This document shows positions 26,311 to 38,380 of a stretch of 64,000 nucleotides of DNA, in pieces (the stretch's first letter is position 1; each line of letters begins with the position of its first letter). The DNA is from Syngnathus acus (taxonomy: Eukaryota > Chordata > Actinopteri > Syngnathiformes > Syngnathidae), in NCBI RefSeq assembly GCF_901709675.1, contig NC_051091.1:4374967-4438966 (forward strand). Reading direction: 5' to 3'. The notes below the pieces were generated by a model. The model saw nothing but the letters and a program-made list of their open reading frames with translations. It was not told the DNA's origin and ran no database searches. Position numbers and translations under genes: made by a program.

Positions 26311-26955
26311 ATGGAACGAGGCCAGAGGATTCCAGATATGGACACAGCCCATCAGATTAGAGTAAGAGAGAGGCAGCGTTTCTTCGAGGAAGTCTTCCAA
26401 CACGACGTGGACGTCTACCTGTCCTCTGCGCATCTTTCTATTCGAGACTACACCAGACGTGAGCTTGAGTGGTTGAATCTGACCCCCACCCCACCCCTCA
26501 AGGATGCACATTTTTAACCTGCTTTCTTTTTTAGCACCTATTGGTAGCATCTCATCGATGGAAGTGAACGTGGACATGCTGGAACAGATGGAGCTGATTG
26601 ACATCTCTGACCAGGAGGCTTTGGATGTCTTCTTGAGCTCCGGGGGAGAAGACAATGTCTTAACCTCCACGATGTCAGGTAATGAACTGGATTTCAGATT
26701 GTAAAACAACGCAAATGCATCCCTCTCATTTTGTCTTCCAATTTAACAGCCAATGGAAATAATAACCCCGAGGGAGTCATCACTAACGGACTCCTCCGAC
26801 ATGTCCTCGAGGGTTTGGACTCCAAATCCCGTGTGTCCTCCACATCTTCCAATTCTTCTTCTGATAGCCAGATTCACAATGCCAATGCAGGTGACACGTG
26901 TAGCAACACCGCCAAGAGAATAGCAGCGCCGTCAGAGACAGATGAGAGTGCCTGA
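26311..26955 (+). CDS. dbndd2: Dysbindin domain-containing protein 2-like
   Basis: DBNDD proteins are small relatives of dysbindin. Human DBNDD2 is reported as a casein kinase 1 binding and inhibitory protein; its function here is inferred from family only. Exons 26311-26458, 26535-26678 and 26750-26955 give 165 aa plus stop. The core [14 protein letters not shown] followed, across the first splice, by [24 protein letters not shown] is the dysbindin-domain signature. The C-terminus is serine- and acid-rich ([12 protein letters not shown] ... ETDESA), as in the family. The start ATG lies 5 nt after a TTTCCAG acceptor, so a non-coding first exon upstream is likely. An in-frame ATG at 26266 would fall inside that intron. 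DBNDD1 is the main alternative; the [14 protein letters not shown] match favours DBNDD2. Confidence 0.85.
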
Positions 26956-27577
26956 CTCCAAGTAGCAAACATCAGACCACCACCTGCAGCCATAAGAACT
27001 TTAACTCTACCCCACAAATGTCACTCCCCTTAACTTTTGATTGTTTGAGGCTAGTTTATGGGTGCACTCCACGGTAGGATTTATGGACTCTGAGCACGGA
27101 CTGGTTTTACCCAAAATGTTTCACTGAACTTAATATAGTGATAAAATGTGACATTTCTCGTGTTTTGACAAATTTGTTTTGTCAGTTAGTGCAACAGAGA
27201 ACTGAAAAGTGCAAAGTTAGCTATTTTTGCATTTTTTTGATAAATGGAGCAAAACGTGACTGAGCAGCCAACCAGTCAGCATCTATTAGCAATCCACCTC
27301 AAGTCTGAAATTGATCTAGTGAAAATTCTGTTTAAGGCTGAAGTAAAAGGGTTGCACAGATTGACATTTGAAAACAGTTTTAGTCCAAATTTAATAGCAA
27401 CTGCTACACTTAGTCACTGTTTCACAAACATTACAAGTAGAAGAAAACAAAGTACAGTTGACTGTCCAATCTCTACAGCAACAAAATCAAATTGCATGCC
27501 CGATACTCTGTTCAAGGACAAGTCTTGAAACGCATGCTAAACTACAAATGAACACTTGCTTGGTATACAGCTGCTGG

Positions 27578-27583
27578 AATAAA
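27578..27583 (+). terminator. Probable dbndd2 polyadenylation signal
   Basis: AATAAA, repeated as AATAAAATAAA, lies about 620 nt after the dbndd2 stop and about 155 nt before the lsm14b stop codon on the other strand. The two genes therefore converge, and their 3' UTRs probably touch or overlap. Confidence 0.55.
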
Positions 27584-27739
27584 ATAAATTGCTCTCCCAT
27601 TTTAGAAAATGTACAGTTTTGCCATAAATTCAGAGTAAACAAAAATAGACGTACGTTACGCGATTCAAATTGAAAAAGAGTGGAGGCAAATCTTAAATAA
27701 GTAGAAAACTACAACATCTATTCATAGAAAATAACACTT

Positions 27740-29573
27740 TCACACTCTCCCGCCATCAATCTTTGGGAGGGGTCGCTGTTCAGCTTGGCCCTGCCCCTTG
27801 CGGCCCCGGCCCCGGAATCCTCGGCCTCTCAGGAAGCGCCCCTGCGCGCCGAAGGTTTCCAGATTCAACTTTTTCTCTTCTGCCCATGTGGTCCTCCTGG
27901 GGATGCTCACAAATGGTGACCACATCAATTTGATGAAAGAGACAAAAAATAAATAAAAATATTGCATCCTTACCTGGGCTTCACCTCTGATGAGATGTTG
28001 TCAAAGAAGCCCTTACTCTTGTCATAGTACTTCTCACCAGCCGTTTCCTTCTCTTGTGGACCCGGCTTCACGGGGTCCTCTACTGACGTCACCTTAACTG
28101 TATGGGGGGGGAGCGATAAGTGAAAATGTCTGGATTCAGCACCATTAGAGATAACCATAGTAACATGTATTTGTCCTGTAAACCAAAATAGAAAAAGCAT
28201 GTTTTCCAGCCAAATCGAGGCCAGCCCCCCCCAAAAAAAAAGTTGCAAATGCCAAACTGCGAATATACGGGGGCACACAATAGACGTGAAATGAACACAC
28301 CTACAAGCTCCTTTGTGAGATCTTTAAACTGAGCATTTGCTGATTCAAAATCAAAATCCGACTCAAACTTGAGAGTTTTAGCCTTCGAGTTCTTCACAAG
28401 CAACTGGCCTCTGTTCAAGTTCCTGGGCCTGCGACTTCCTGCACAAGAACACAGGCACAAAAAAATAAACAGTTATAGATTACAATTATGATTTGGCTAA
28501 TACTGAGAAAGCTAAATGTAGTGAGACCTTGTTTTCGCTTTTGGTTTTTATCATCAGTATTTTGGTCTTGTCTATTGCCTTCATCGGGCTGGGATGCGGT
28601 TTGATCTGAAGGACAAGAATTAAGATTACCCAAACATGATCAAATTAAAACGAGATCTTTCTTTGCTAAAAACAAACTGAAATAATCTTACGAGCGGGGA
28701 CATTCTCTTTCTGAACTTGGGAAACGGCGCGCTGGGATGGACGAATGTCCGGTGTGACCTGCTGCGGCTGGGTTGAGGATTTCCCCTTTTTCTGAGCACT
28801 GCTCGCCAACGGCACTGTCTGAACCGCTTGCTCTACCTTCGGGGCTCTTCTGGCGGGGATACCGTGAAACCCTGAAAGAGCACAAATGCAAATTGAGACA
28901 CAGAAAAGAGAAAGGTACGCAAGTAGATGAAGAGTGTATCAAGACCCTGTGCTGAATTGTACTGCTGGTTGAGGAGAGAGCTGGCGGCCATCTGTTTGTA
29001 GGAGGCCATCATGTCTTGGTAAGGGCGTGGGTGATATCCACTAGGGCAGCCTCCAAGAGAAGACTTAAACAGCAAGAAGAAAAAAAGACATGGAAAGCTG
29101 AACATTTAGTGCATAATCAACCTTAAGCACTTGAGAAATATTCCACGTACTATAGTACACACTAAGGTGCACGTGGAAAACTTGGGGGGGGGACCAAGAA
29201 CGCACCTGTAGAATAGCAGGGTCTCGAAGGAGTCCATGGTGCGGTTTGGCTGGCTCAGACACAGTGATGTCCTTTATGTCACTTCCTCGAAATATTATGT
29301 ACTCATATACTTCATCTTCAGATGGACGTGGACTGCCAGTGTGCCGGTCCTCTGTCCCATATGATTTGACTGTTTAAAATGCACATAAAATCGTGAGGTT
29401 GCTTCTTGCAAGATTCCAGCAAATAGATGACAAATTAGGAACCTACCTTTGGCCAAAGCAACAGTGGACTTCTCTGTGTCCACGAAGGATAAGATACCTT
29501 CATAACGAATCTGTGCCTTAGATATTAGACTTATTTTGCTGCCAATGTAAGGAGTTCCGCCTCGGGCACTCAT
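27740..29573 (-). CDS. lsm14b: LSM14 homolog B (RAP55B)
   Basis: LSM14/RAP55 proteins are mRNP and P-body components that repress translation and interact with the DDX6 decapping machinery. Eight coding exons were placed: 29573-29447, 29369-29206, 29063-28946, 28871-28692, 28605-28528, 28438-28301, 28097-27974 and 27896-27740. They sum to 361 aa plus stop. The LSm domain is at the N-terminus ([20 protein letters not shown] ... [14 protein letters not shown], about residues 5-80). The [11 protein letters not shown] (FDF) box comes about residue 240, the FFD box ([15 protein letters not shown]) about residue 300, the TFG box ([11 protein letters not shown]) about residue 320, and an RGG-type tail ([18 protein letters not shown]) follows. 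LSM14B rather than LSM14A is favoured by the neighbour taf4, since human LSM14B and TAF4 lie close together. The exon 3 donor is GTCTTG, a poor match to consensus. Confidence 0.93.
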
Positions 29574-30819
29574 ATTTGCAGCAGATTAACGAAAACCGAG
29601 AGAAAGAGGCCAGCGTTTACCAAGGTAGCAGGGCATTAAATCATCAACGACAAACAAAACTAGCGACACGTGTGTCATTTATAACATCGCCGGTGACGCA
29701 ATTTGGTTGGCCGCAAAACTGCCTTGGAGGAAGGTTGGTTTGATTCTTTAGCCGGCGCACTCCGATTAGAGAAGAGTGCGGTGGGAGCGTGAATTACCGT
29801 GCGTGAATTACCTGCATTTTCTTTTACAGCAGACCTCTTGTGGCAAAAGTACTACTGTTAGAACTTTACTATTTTTTATTCAGATTTCTTTATTAAAGTA
29901 AAAAGGGACATTCTAAAATGTATTAAAGTACCACAGCAGCGTTTTTTTTCTTTTGTCAATTACAATGCATGAAGCACAACAAAGAAAAATCTGCACACAA
30001 AATATTTGTCCTTTATAGAATTAACACTAACCTTCTAATTTTGCACTTGAGTAGTGTTTTATTAGTATTATTATTTTTAATTTCTCTTAAAATGTTGACT
30101 TCAATGAGTCATTGTATTTTTAGTCCTACACAAGCACTGTATACTTTTGCCAGACATTTTAAAATTCACTTCTGGGCAGGAGACAAAACTGTCTTTGTGG
30201 TTGTGAGACATGTTGTGCCTTATTGTTATCAATTGATTCATAAGTGAATGACACAACAGGTAGGGGGGGGGGGGAGGGGGGGTCCAGTAATGTGCTTTGC
30301 GTTACGTTATTTTCGCAATAGAAGGCGTCATGAGAAGAAAAAAAAACGTTTGCAAATTGACGCACCATCGCGAAATGCACAATATAATTACAGTACATTC
30401 ATCCGTAATTTATTTTTTGTAGTGCATAGGTAACAACTGAGGTGAACTACACACTGTTCCACTAGAGGCTGACAGCAGCCTGTTTCCTCTCAGGGCGGGT
30501 GTGACGCCCACTCCGCCTCTTCACTACGGCAACTTCACTTTTTTGCCCACAGCAGTGGAGCCATCTTGCACAGCGTCTCCGCCGTGCATATCCCTTGAAA
30601 AGGGGACGTTCCTTTTTGGTGAAACATACTGACAACTTATTAAAAGTCACATTTGGAGATTCTCTATAGGAGCGGCTAACGTAGCCGCACAAACAAACCG
30701 TCTGGGATGCGCTATTTGCCGAAAACTTTTGGAGACCGTGGTGGTTGTTTACTGCTGGTAACGAATCCTCTGGAATGACAGTTGAGGCCATTTGGACCGC
30801 CTTTTACGCCGCTGAACAG
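29574..30819. promoter_or_regulatory. Upstream region of lsm14b, facing taf4
   Basis: The segment separates two divergent genes, so lsm14b transcription must start near its left end. A G-rich run lies at 30263-30281. The 109-aa minus-strand frame at 30462-30791 has no recognisable domain and is not called. Confidence 0.45.
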
Positions 30820-30936
30820 CCAATCACAGCCCAGCTAACGATACTCCGAAGTTGTTGAGCGCATGCGCACGTCACTTGGTAAGTATTGAAGCCCGCTTCA
30901 CTTCTCGCTAGCTCGCGGGAGAGTAAAGATGGCGGC
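30820..30936 (+). promoter_or_regulatory. taf4 promoter: CCAAT, NRF1 and YY1 motifs
   Basis: The segment has CCAAT at 30820-30824, a GCGCATGCGCA palindrome (NRF1 consensus) at 30859-30869 and AAGATGGCGGC (YY1 consensus) at 30926-30936. This set is typical of TATA-less housekeeping promoters, in which the YY1 site often sits just downstream of the start site. A start between about 30870 and 30925 is inferred. Confidence 0.6.
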
Positions 30937-30978
30937 TGTCCCCGGTCTGCTGGATGAGCTTAAATTACACACACAGAG
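30929..30978 (+). other. Candidate taf4 first exon or upstream ORF
   Basis: An ATG inside the YY1 site opens a 16-codon frame reading MAAVPGLLDELKLHTQ, followed by AGAG then GTGACT, a plausible splice donor. The MAA..LLDE pattern resembles the human TAF4 N-terminus, but the match is short. Joined to the main taf4 exon it would need an acceptor in phase 2; a weak one exists after 31483. It may instead be 5' UTR with an upstream ORF. Confidence 0.25.
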
Positions 30979-31460
30979 GTGACTAAAGCCGTAGTCTGTC
31001 ACGCTAAATGCTCCGTAGACTCACCATTGTTGTTCTTGTCTCACAATAACCACTTGGGGAAGGCACGAGACATTCGATCATTAAAAATATTGCTCCCGGG
31101 TAAGACCGTAAGTGCGCTAACGTCCAGTTGGGACTTGGCTCAAGTCAAGGCAAGTAGGCAGGTACGCTGTAACGCCTAAAAAATAATATGTTGCTCTCCG
31201 TGTGTAGGAAGAAGCACGCTAGCAGGGGAGATGAGTAGATGCGCCCGAGCCTAGCCCCGTCACTTTCGTCATTATTTCTGCTCCGAACAAGTTGGAAGTG
31301 CATGGGGTGTCAACACAACGAGACGCCCCCATGGTTAGTCGGCGGACTTTGCCACGGGACACGAGGCTGGCAAAACACTCATTATCGGTGTTGCTGTGAC
31401 TGACTTGACTCGTCAGGAGGAAGCGGGCTCATACTCTGCGCAGACATTCAATGACCAACT

Positions 31461-34400
31461 ATGAACTGTCAGACTTCAGGAAGTACTGTACCTCCCGCGG
31501 GGACTACGGTGGCGAGTTGTAATAACAACTGTCCCGTGACATCTGTCACTAGCAGCGGACCCGTGCTGTCCAAGGGGTCGAGCGCTGCCATCGTGGCTCC
31601 CTTGTCAAACACCGTCATCCAGACGCCTCTCCCCAGCTCGCAAGGTGTCATCGCCTCAGCTCCCACCGTGACCCTCGTCAGGCCTCCTATGCAAAGCGGG
31701 CAGTTGGGTCCAACGTTGAACGGAAACAGTGATGGGATACGCGCGGTAGCGCCTGCGATCAAGGCAGAGTCCACCGCCACCAACATGCAGGCTTCATCGC
31801 AGCAGACTGTCACTTCGGACGCTGCTGGTGCCCCCCCAGCGGCTGGTCCAGGTGGGATCCAAACACTGACGCAACAGATATTGTCGCCTAGGCTCCCGCT
31901 GACATCCACCGGGCAGCCCAGCGTACATAACATCCAGCTTCCTCCTGGTGAGTGTACCTTGCATGCGCCACTGAACAGTATCTAACATTTTCATAAAACC
32001 AACTCAAGGTAGCAAATCAATCTCAAAATCTTCTGGAGGATACATTGCTTGCACTATTAAACAGTCTTAGAAAAGCGTATTTATGCTGGAGGTAGGCACT
32101 TTTTTAAAAATTATTTTTAAAGAATGGGGATATACCTTCAATAGGCTTTTTAGGAGGTTGCCCCCCCCAAAAAAAACATTGAAAAATATCTGTGACTAGT
32201 TGACCCCGAGTTTGCGTGTAGTCCACTGTATTTTGTTCAGAGCATATATTCTCCAACTTTCTTCAGGGATGGTGCTCGTGCGCAGTGAGGCTGGGCAGCT
32301 GTTGATGATTCCTCAACAGGCGCTGGCCCAGATGCAGGCACAGGCACTAGGTGGCATGGCACCCCGAACTGCAACACCAAACATGCCTCCAGGCCAGGTG
32401 GCATCACATTTTCCATTTGTTTGTTTTCATGTTGACATTTCCCACTTTCATTCTGTGTCCATCGTTCATGTGGGTCATTTCCTGTTAGTTGAAAAGTTGT
32501 GTGCTATTGTTATTGTCATACTAGGCAGGATTTTTATACAATTTACATGATCTCAATAGATGTGCACGTTTAGCCTTATAGTTGTCGTGTCACAATATTT
32601 TCAGCTTCCCATATAATGTTTTTATTTGTGCCTTTTTGCAGGTTCCTGGGAACAGCATCATCAGCAGACAAACATCTCCGAGCAGCATTATCCGACCGGG
32701 TTGTACAAATGCAGCATCGTTGCCTTCCACCACTACTCTTCATAGACCTCCTGTCCTTCAGGTACTCTCGTCCGACTCTTAATGCATTTCGAGCGCATAT
32801 GTCGATTGATCTATTGAGGACGATAGCAACCGACCGCAGAATGTAAACAGGTCCGTCAAATCTTTGGCGGCCTGTTTAATGTAGTTACTACTCACATTTT
32901 ATTTGGTCAACCTTGACACTATGGTGTCACTTTAGCAACTAGAAAAAAAATTCAGTTGTTTGGTATCGAGTGAAAAAGATCATGTTGTTTTTTTTAAACA
33001 TACTTTTTAGTGGTTTTAAAAAATTAAAAATAAAGCCAGTGTGAGAATGAATGCTGTCTCCCTCTCTCCTCAGAGTTCAGTGGGGACGGCAATACCAGGA
33101 ATGGCCCCGAGAAGCCAAACAGCCGGGACCACAGTTACGTCAGTTACAATGAGTAAGGTGAGTCGTGTCACTGGGATGCTGTCGAGCTGTCTTTAAAAGT
33201 CATGCGAGTCACCCAGAAGCTAAACGCCTCCTTTCCACCTCTCAGGAAACAATGGAGAATGTGAACAAATGTAGGAACTTCTTGTCTACACTGATAAAAC
33301 TGACTTGCACTGGCAAGCGATTAGCCGAGGCTGCCAATGTGAAGCAGCTAGTTAAAGACCTGCTGGTGAGTGGCAAGGACTCCTCATACGAGACGTGCAC
33401 GACATCTACATTCATATCAACTCTTTCATCAGGAGAATAAACTGGAAGCTGCGGAATTCACCAGCAGACTCTATAAAGAGCTCAACTCATCGCCCCAACC
33501 GTACCTTGTGCCTTTTCTTGAGGTAAGCCGGATATTATCCTAATGTCGCTCTTCGTTTTTCATCTCCTCTGGCAAATGTGTGTCTCCGTCGAATGTCCGT
33601 GACCAAATTGAGGTTGTCCTAGTTGAGTAATGTTTGTCACTCTGTGCGCAGAAAAATCTTCCCGCCTTGCGGCAGCTTACCCCCGACTCGGCAGCCTTCA
33701 TCCAGCAGAGTCAGCTCGCCCAGCCGGCCTCCGCTTCTGTCTTGTCCCCCTCACCGAGTCCCACCGCCGTTGTCCTGAGTAGCCCGGCTCCTCGCCTCGC
33801 CGCTCAAATCACCCGACCCCAGCTTCAGCCAAATGTTAGCAAGCCCGGACAGACGCCGTCACTTGTAAATATCTGACACTAATTTCACTGCCATCGTCCG
33901 GACATCCGGTAACTTTCTGACATCATAAACCCTTTGCAGGTGCTGCAAACTCAGCAGCAAAGAGCAATGCTGAGACCTCAGGTCCCTTTAGCCGTGTCCT
34001 CTATGGTCAATCTCAGGAATCAGGCCCCAGGCCGCATCGTACTGGGACAGCCGCAGGTCCAGCTCAAAGAGCTGCAGCCATGTGAGCGAGACACAAGTGA
34101 CCTCATGGCATCTTTGGTCATTCTGTTACATCATCTATCTGTCCCTCTCCCAAGTTCCTGTGAAGTCGGAGGTGCCAGCTGTTTCTCGACCAAGCGCGGC
34201 CACAGTCCTGACTCTGGCTCAAAAGAATAGGTTGAAAGAAGCCGGCGGTACTTTCAAGTAAGTTTACCAAGCAGTTCAAACAAATGTCCCCCTCGGCAGT
34301 TATCAGCTTTGACAAATGGACGTGTCCATGTTCAGTGTTTACTTAAGTTGTCTTCTTCATCATGTGACCAAGATGACACTCAGCTGAGTGTCATTTCCAG

Positions 34401-35877
34401 TTAGCAACAGAGATCCTGACTTTGGGATATAAACTCTTGCAAGCTTGTTCAAAAAAGTACCGAATCGTTGAACCTATTTGCACAGAGACGACGACGACAT
34501 CAACGATGTGGCCTCCATGGCTGGAGTCAACCTGTCGGAGGAAAGCGCCAACATCCTCGCAACCAATTCCGGACTGGTAGGAGCAGTGACACATTCCTGC
34601 AAGGATGAGGCCTTTCTCTCCTGCTCTGTGTTACAGAGGAGAATGCTGGAAATTGGTGAGAATCTTAGAACCTGCTTTTTCGAAAATTATTGCTACTCTA
34701 TTGAATTCCACAGTGTACTACATGCTTGCAAATTAACAAATGTCCAGTTTTGTTCATGCAGGCCTAACATACTGCACACGCAGCTCCTTATGGTGTTGGA
34801 GATCTAACGGCATGCTTCTTTCTGCTTCAGGCCGCCGGCATGGAGTGACGGACTTCGGACTGGAGGTGATCAATTACGTCTCGCATGCTACTCAGCAGCG
34901 ACTACGCGATCTGCTGGAGAGCGTTTCCCTCGTGGCTCAGCAGAAGAATGGCAATTTCAAGGTTTGGCTACAGCTCTTGTATGGTTCACCATAGTTAAGA
35001 ATTCACACCATCTTGTCAACAAATATTTTTGGAGTGCAAAAGAACTACAGATTTTTTTTTTTAATGAAACACAAAAAATATCACCAGTGCAACATTTTTA
35101 TTTCAGTGAATGAACGCTAACAGTTTCTCTCCTGGCAGGAGGAGGACAACCACGAACAGAGCAGTGATGTTCGTTCTCAGTTGAAGTTCTTTGAGCAGCT
35201 GGAGCAGTTAGAGAAACAGCGGAAGGAAGAACAGGAGAGAGAGATTCTCTTGAAGGCAGCTAAGGTAGACTTAAAGTGCCCTCTCCACTTTGGAAAAATG
35301 TTGAAACTCAATACATGGACACTCAGATTTGTTCTGATATTTCTTAGTCTCGAGCCCGTCAAGAAGACCCAGAGCAGCTCCGTCTGAAACAGAAAGCAAA
35401 AGAGGTGAAACGAGTCATACATCTCTGTTTGAATTCCTGCAACTGCGGTATGATTGATGTCTTTGTCGGTGGTGTTCTTCTTGTCCTTCAGATGCAGCAG
35501 CAGGAGCTGGCTCAGATGAGACAGCGGGAGGCCAATTTGACCGCCTTGGCAGCCATTGGCCCGAGAAAGAAGAGGAAGATTCCGGATTTACCGTCGTCCA
35601 CTGCTCTCTCGGAGGTGAAAATGACTTGCAAGTACTTCCAGATCTTTGCCTGCCATGACTTTTCAGCTGTAAAATGCTTCGCATGTCGTCGTTGCGCCTT
35701 TGTCTTCTTTCCCCGCAGGGATCAGGCGGCAATCTTTCCGGGGGTGCCGGTTCATCAGGCTCCAGGCCTACGCGGCAGCGCATCACGCGTGTCAATCTCA
35801 GGGACTTGCTCTTCTGTTTGGAGAACGAGAGATTTACCAGTCGCTCCAACTTCCTCTACAAAGGCTTTTTGAAATAG
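31461..35877 (+). CDS. taf4: TFIID subunit TAF4
   Basis: TAF4 is a scaffold subunit of TFIID; it pairs with TAF12 through a histone fold and contacts activators through its TAFH domain. Fifteen coding exons were placed: 31461-31947, 32267-32397, 32642-32761, 33074-33157, 33246-33365, 33433-33522, 33652-33864, 33940-34081, 34155-34257, 34486-34655, 34831-34961, 35139-35264, 35348-35404, 35492-35614 and 35719-35877. They give 751 aa plus stop. QLPPGMVLVRSEAGQLLMIPQQALAQ crosses the first join. TAFH (NHR1) begins at ETMENVNKCRNFLSTLIKL, residue 275. The C-terminal region starts at KDDDDINDVASMAGVNLSEE (about 497) and ends with ITRVNLRDLLFCLENER ... YKGFLK. The start at 31461 is forced by an in-frame TGA at 31452, unless upstream splicing occurs. 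The N-terminus is much shorter than in human TAF4 (about 1085 aa). TAF4B is less likely, from the sequence of the middle region. Confidence 0.95.
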
Positions 35878-36830
35878 CCTAGGAGAGGAGGGAGAGTCGC
35901 GTTTGCGCGGAGAGAGCAACCCCTCCCGGCACGCTGAGAGCATTCAAGGCTCCCCAAAAAGAAAATTTGTTTTCCCACAGATGTAGGACCTCAAACATCA
36001 AAGTAACTGTAACTAGATAGAATCACCTCTCTACCTCCCCCCCACTCACTAAAGGTGTGTTTACGCACCCTCTGGTTTATTAATGAGTTTTCTGAAGTGT
36101 ATTGATTTTCAACTTATGCAAATATGCACTCTCACTAGTTTTATTTTCTTGTTCCCTGTCTGTATGTGCATTACTATATGAAGCACTGAAAAGAACAATA
36201 TTTCTTCACGCAGACTCCACACATCTATTTTAAATCGAAATCTTATTTTTATGTGAATTAGTAAATGTAATTGACAGAGTGTGACCTACTGAATTGCCTT
36301 CCTAACTCAAAGCCATGTAGCGTACTCTGCTGTAACCCCTAAACATCTGGCTCCTCATTACTCATATACTGGATTTTAGTTGACACATATATATTTATTT
36401 CCCAAATTTATTGCTAAAAATGTAGTTATTTATTTAATTTTATTTGATGCATCGTGTGTCATGTAAGTTAATTATTCTTCTTTTAACTCTGAAGGTGTGT
36501 AGATTTCTGCATGTGAAGAGTGCTTCTATTCTAATAAGTTTTGTCTTGATTTTAAAATAACTCCAAAGTGGAAGTCTATTGAATTTTATTTGTTTGTTTG
36601 TTTAGTTGCCCACACGTCACTCTTGTACTCTTTGTCATAGATTTTGCAGTTATTTCGCTACATGAATATATTTTGTTCTTTTCAGCCCCTTTAACTTTTA
36701 GCATCTATGATTGAGAAAAGGTGTATATTTGTAAATGTTGCATCTTAACTTTTACACATTTATAATAGCTGCGAGAATGTAACCATATAATAAAACAAAT
36801 GTTTTCTCAAATGAACATTTTGAATAAATT
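35878..36830 (+). other. taf4 3' untranslated region
   Basis: This A/T-rich sequence runs to AATAAA at 36789-36794, with a second AATAAA at about 36823-36828. No coding frame is present. Confidence 0.6.
36789..36794 (+). terminator. Probable taf4 polyadenylation signal
   Basis: AATAAA lies about 910 nt after the taf4 stop, followed by a second hexamer ~35 nt later. Confidence 0.55.
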
Positions 36831-37860
36831 AACATTTTGCACTAACCTTGTTTTATGTTCTCAATTCTCATGTCACACTAGGGGGCAGCATTGTGTTGAA
36901 AATCGACATCAACTGCTTGTTCTCATAGCAGAAACGCCCAAGTTTTCCATTTGGAGAATGAACATATATAGCAAATCAGAGCACAAAATTAAAAATGTAA
37001 CACAGATATCATGATTCAAATACAATTTCACACCTGGTATAACATCTTTGGTTGTAGTCTATACATTTAAAGACTATATATTCAACAAATATAGATTATT
37101 TAGAAATCTAGAGATTATAGGAGAAATATTATGTAAGATTTTAAAGTGAATTTCTTTACACTTATTTGAAATACAGAATTTAAAGAGGCACAACCACTCT
37201 ACTACAATTTCCCGCCCCCCAAAAAAAGACTTTCCACTAGGATCAATTTTATATTTACTTTGAAGCTGGCATCGTATATGCTTGTTGGTGCATTTTTATC
37301 AGTTAAGATAAATCCACCATCTTAACTGATGGACTGACCATGACGGACAGCGTCCCAAGGCGCTGACGAGTGACGATTGACGGAGGGGACAATTTTATTT
37401 TGCAAATAGCCCACCTCTGGTGAAAGCTCACCCCAATCCATCATTTTTCATGGTAATCCTTCTTCCACTCATCAACACCGCCGCTCTTTCAGACTTAAGT
37501 CCACATAAGCTCCGACTTGAGTGCTGCAGGCAGAGCAGCAACGGGGGATGATCAGGTTGCCTAGCGACGTCTCAGTCGCTGCACCTGAGGGTGTTGGGCA
37601 AACACCCTGAGCTTGCCAGAGGGAACGAGAGTGAAGTCACATCACTCTTTTCTTACTTCCACGTATTCACGTTTTAAAAGGAAAAGCAAACACAGTTGGG
37701 GGAATTAAAATTTCCTGACGGATCCCTTTCAGCTGTTACATCATTTAAATGTGTTTTGTATTCTTTGTTTTTCACTACTTTAAACAATCTTTTCTTCTTT
37801 CATAGTTTACAAGCACGATTTTAGGTCTTGCTGAAAGGAGCACATTAAAATGAAGTAATT
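36831..37860. other. Intergenic region right of taf4
   Basis: A/T-rich in the first half. 'gttaagataaatccaccatcttaac' near 37301-37327 forms a small inverted repeat. No gene or known element was recognised. Confidence 0.5.
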
Positions 37861-37990
37861 CAGTGTTTCCCAAACAGTGTGCCGTGAGAGATGTTCAGCT
37901 GTGCCGTGGGAAATCGTCCAACATTAAATACCGAGCGCACTGTAAACAGGATCGCCAAACCACAAGTCAGTTAGCGCAAGGCCTGGTTCT
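37861..37990. mobile_element. hAT-type transposon end fragment
   Basis: The segment starts with CAGTGTTTCCCAAAC and continues 'gtgtgccgtgagagatgttcag' then 'gtgccgtgggaaat'. This matches the terminal region of a common vertebrate hAT-type element. No transposase frame is present. The family call is from recognition of the terminus. Confidence 0.55.
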
Positions 37991-38089
37991 TTTTTCAGTT
38001 CATATGACTTCAACCAGTAGGTGCCGGTAATGCGCATTGAAGCTGGTGCCACCTCGCCGTAAATCAAAACGAAGAAGGAAATGACGTAA

Positions 38090-38380
38090 CGTCCTGTTTA
38101 CGAACGAGTCGTGAATTGCATTTCCCGTTCACCAACTGAACGGAGATGTGAGTGAACGAATCCTGACTTTCCCGTTCGTGAACGAGTCAATGGGTGAACT
38201 GCCTTCCTTCCCGTGCATCAACGGATCAGTCAGTGAATGTGTTGCATCTCCCTCCTGGCGTGAACTATGTAAGCCAGAATGTCGATTTCCGATTTGCCAA
38301 GGAAAGAAAGAACCACTCACTGAAACACCACTTCTTTTATGCACGTTTTCTCCAAGCTAACGGCTAACTTTCTTGCATGA
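38090..38380. repeat. GTTCACGAACG-rich repeat, probable non-autonomous DNA element
   Basis: The repeated phrase 'cccgttc(gtga)acgag / gaacgaatcc' occurs three or four times in both orientations (for example 38101-38111, 38126-38142, 38171-38189). The sequence does not code. The resemblance to the 'gaatcgttcac' phrases at 38890-39000 suggests both belong to one class of terminal sequence. The family is not determined. Confidence 0.35.

Noticed and set aside
30462-30791. 109-aa minus-strand frame between lsm14b and taf4
   Set aside because: No recognisable domain or splice structure; it lies in the divergent promoter interval.
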